Origin: Candidatus Elulimicrobium sp.
GTDB taxonomy: Bacteria; Omnitrophota; Gorgyraeia; Zapsychrales; Fredricksoniimonadaceae
DNA length: 35,050 bases
Assembly: GCA_020720365.1 (NCBI GenBank)
Contig: DYOU01000013.1
Coordinates: 1-35,050, forward strand
Direction: 5' to 3'
The number at the start of each line of letters is the position of its first letter. Position 1 is the first letter of the stretch. Shown piece by piece: positions 33,624-35,050 of this stretch. The notes under the pieces are model-generated. The model was not told where the DNA came from and searched no databases. It saw nothing but the letters and a program-made list of their open reading frames with translations. The position numbers and the translations under genes were made by a program.

Positions 33624-33788
33624 TTATTTAGAAGCGTCCATACTTTGACCCAACTGATCCTCTTGTTCTGTATTCTTTGAAAATCCATACAAGAAAATAA
33701 CCGAAAAAACCGCGATTGTCAGAAAGATAAAAAAAGGATATACCCAAATTTGCGGTTGATGTTTTTTAGGATCCCAAAAGATTGACAT
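33624..33788 (-). CDS. 54-residue single-pass membrane peptide between cheY and cheW
   Basis: The minus strand carries a small gene filling the gap between cheY and cheW. It starts MSIFWDPKKHQPQIW, continues with one strong hydrophobic span (VYPFFIFLTIAVFSVIFLYG, residues about 16-35) and ends in an acidic polar tail (SKNTEQEDQLGQSMDASK). GCGAGGAG lies just upstream with tight spacing. I recognise no family. The layout predicts a membrane-anchored peptide with a short N-terminal part and a polar tail. Its intact frame, fit in the operon and ribosome binding site support a real gene. Confidence 0.65.
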   Translation of the reverse strand: MSIFWDPKKHQPQIWVYPFFIFLTIAVFSVIFLYGFSKNTEQEDQLGQSMDASK

Positions 33789-33840
33789 GACTCCTCGCTA
33801 TCCATATAAGAAAATCAATAACAAAAGAATCCGCTCAAGA

Positions 33841-34230
33841 TCATCCGGCAAGTGCTAAAATAGGCGCAATAGCTTCTTTAAGCTGATCCGGTGTAAATGG
33901 TTTAACAACATACCCTTGCAAATTAGGATTCGCCGCCTTCGCCTGCGCTATCTTTTCCGCCGTTCCTTCGGTTGTGACCATCACAACCGGCACCGCTGCT
34001 ACCGCTGGCACTTGCGCAACGCCCTCAACAAACTCTAACCCATTCATATTAGGCATATTCCAATCACAAAGCACAACCGCAATATCCTGAAAATTCTCTC
34101 CCAAAACACCGATCGCCTCCAAGCCGTCCCCAGCCTCCATTGTTTCATTCTGAAAACCAGCCTTCCGAATGATCTGAATGATCATTTTTCGTTGAACACT
34201 GGAATCATCAACAACAAGAATCTTTTTCAT
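33841..34230 (-). CDS. cheY: CheY response regulator
   Basis: The 129-residue receiver has D8-D9 (VVDDSS), phospho-acceptor D56 (VLCDWNMPNMNG), T86/T87 (VMVTTEG) and K110 (YVVKPFTPDQL). The CDWNMP form is that of flagellar-motor CheY of many Gram-negative bacteria, unlike the second CheY at the operon end. A GGAGATG ribosome binding site precedes the ATG. It lies 13 nt downstream of cheX, which should dephosphorylate it. Confidence 0.94.
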   Translation of the reverse strand: MKKILVVDDSSVQRKMIIQIIRKAGFQNETMEAGDGLEAIGVLGENFQDIAVVLCDWNMPNMNGLEFVEGVAQVPAVAAVPVVMVTTEGTAEKIAQAKAANPNLQGYVVKPFTPDQLKEAIAPILALAG

Positions 34231-34243
34231 AATCCATCTCCTT

Positions 34244-34825
34244 TTATACTACTTCCCTTTTTTGGGAAACATAACCCATACAAGCTTCTACTACAATACA
34301 CTTTTGATTCCAAAAAGTAAACGTAATCTCTTGTTTTTGATATAAACTATAATCGAAAGGTATCCCTTCAGGAACTGAATTTTTATATTTATAAGGGGCT
34401 GACATTGCTATATCGACATATCCCAAACCTACAAGTTCATTCTTAACATTACCCCCCAATACATTACAGAACTCTCCAACAACATCCAGTAAAACCTCTT
34501 CGTCCTCTGCCTCACTTGTTGGACGCCCAAAAGCCTTTAAAAATTTCTCTGCAACCTCTTCTTTTACGAAAAGAACAAACGCTCCAACCGCATTATTCGC
34601 ATCCTGCTCCTTCTGATCATAATAAAAATTCACAAAAGCTATAAAGACTGGCCCATTAAACTTCTCCATCGGGAAAACACGCATACAACCGTCAAATTCA
34701 ATAATATCTCTCTCAACAACAACAGGTTCTACGACAGATTGGACGTGAAGCATGGACTTAAACGTATGCTGCACAACACCCATAATAGTCGTGTTTAATA
34801 CCTGATTATCAAACTCTTTATCCAT
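34244..34825 (-). CDS. cheX: CheX-like CheY-P phosphatase
   Basis: The 193-residue protein has the CheX/CheC catalytic pattern D114-x3-E118-x2-N121-x22-P144 (LLDVVGEFCNVLGGNVKNEL), fitting the D/S-x3-E-x2-N-x22-P rule exactly. One copy of the motif suits CheX, which has a single site per chain. It is longer than Thermotoga CheX (about 155 residues) because of the N-terminal strand region and a C-terminal tail. It is the first gene of the che operon visible here. Confidence 0.83.
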   Translation of the reverse strand: MDKEFDNQVLNTTIMGVVQHTFKSMLHVQSVVEPVVVERDIIEFDGCMRVFPMEKFNGPVFIAFVNFYYDQKEQDANNAVGAFVLFVKEEVAEKFLKAFGRPTSEAEDEEVLLDVVGEFCNVLGGNVKNELVGLGYVDIAMSAPYKYKNSVPEGIPFDYSLYQKQEITFTFWNQKCIVVEACMGYVSQKREVV

Positions 34826-34963
34826 AACGCCCTTATATTAAAAAGTTACTAAAAAATATTATATCTTAGTTTACTAAACAATTCTACATTAAAACAGAGA
34901 ATATTAGAACCCCGAACTCCGAATTAGAACTGCAACAAAGACGACTTTACAACAGATTTCTGG
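34826..34963 (-). promoter_or_regulatory. Upstream region of the che operon
   Basis: About 140 bp of AT-rich DNA. A TATAAT lies on the minus strand about 30 bp before the cheX ATG, but no good -35 box is at the right distance. A short inverted repeat TTAGT/ACTAA sits just above it. No sigma54 or FliA-type promoter could be read. The promoter call is weak. Confidence 0.35.
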
Positions 34964-35050
34964 TCAGACCATCTTTTCCGGGACGAATTTCCGGAAATTT
35001 ACTGCATCAAGGCGATCCTTATTGCCGAATTTTCTTCTCGCACAACAAAA
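34964..35050 (-). CDS. Possible C-terminal end of an unidentified gene (partial)
   Basis: From the right edge of the window a minus-strand frame stays open for 28 codons and ends in TGA, reading ...NKDRLDAVNFRKFVPEKMV at its end. The piece is too short to identify and its start lies outside the window. It may equally be chance. Confidence 0.25.
   Translation of the reverse strand, partial: FCCARRKFGNKDRLDAVNFRKFVPEKMV

Noticed and set aside
1-35050. CRISPR array, prophage, toxin-antitoxin or defence genes
   Set aside because: No regularly spaced direct repeats, integrase, phage structural gene or known defence family was seen anywhere in the window.

Overview
The window looks like a piece of chromosome from an anaerobic, probably motile bacterium with a Gram-negative-style gene set. 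It holds translation genes (tRNAs, frr, pyrH, tsf, rpsB), MEP-pathway genes (ispG, ispH), murB, a complete SUF iron-sulfur operon, a single-chain pyruvate:ferredoxin oxidoreductase next to an ADP-forming acyl-CoA synthetase, and a long chemotaxis operon. AT-rich spacers, the short EF-Ts, the ADP-forming acetate module and the mixed Bacillus-like/proteobacterial-like Che set point to an uncultured lineage (Omnitrophota or a neighbouring phylum is my guess). I cannot prove that from sequence alone.

Layout. 1-367: three tRNA genes (Gly-GCC, Leu-TAG, Lys-TTT), all minus. 383-3113: frr, pyrH, tsf, rpsB on minus, behind a good sigma70-type promoter and a structured leader RNA (3151-3308). 3378-4181: a PHP-family histidinol-phosphatase on plus. 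4204-7385: ispG (minus) diverging from ispH-murB (plus) with a clear promoter between. 7341-17022, all minus: the SUF operon nfu-rrf2-sufB-sufC-sufD-sufS-sufU, followed closely by a DUF1848 protein, a metallophosphoesterase, a YjbQ-like protein and a U32 peptidase-family protein. The operon promoter is overlaid by a perfect 10+5+10 bp palindrome, the obvious operator for the Rrf2 regulator. 17142-17588: an unrecognised small membrane protein on plus. 17655-23914, minus: PFOR, ADP-forming acetyl-CoA synthetase and nitroreductase, together a pyruvate-to-acetate route that yields ATP and reduced ferredoxin. 23915-24521: the only long gap. It contains a hairpin terminator candidate and a roughly 290-bp internally deleted remnant of an IS4-family (DUF4372-type) insertion sequence.

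24522-34825, minus: a chemotaxis operon transcribed as cheX, cheY, a 54-residue membrane peptide, cheW, cheV, a PilZ protein, cheR, cheB, cheA, cheD, cheC, a second cheY-like regulator and purU. It holds both adaptation enzymes (CheR, CheB), the deamidase CheD, two different CheY-P phosphatases (CheX, CheC) and two kinds of CheY, but no receptor or flagellar gene lies in the window. The right edge (34826-35050) is the operon upstream region plus the possible tail of another minus-strand gene.

No CRISPR array, prophage, toxin-antitoxin pair or obviously new defence system was found. The points most worth a second look are the SUF operator, the rpsB leader, the deleted IS4 derivative, the hybrid Che operon with its tiny membrane peptide, and the DUF1848 and metallophosphoesterase genes attached to the SUF operon.
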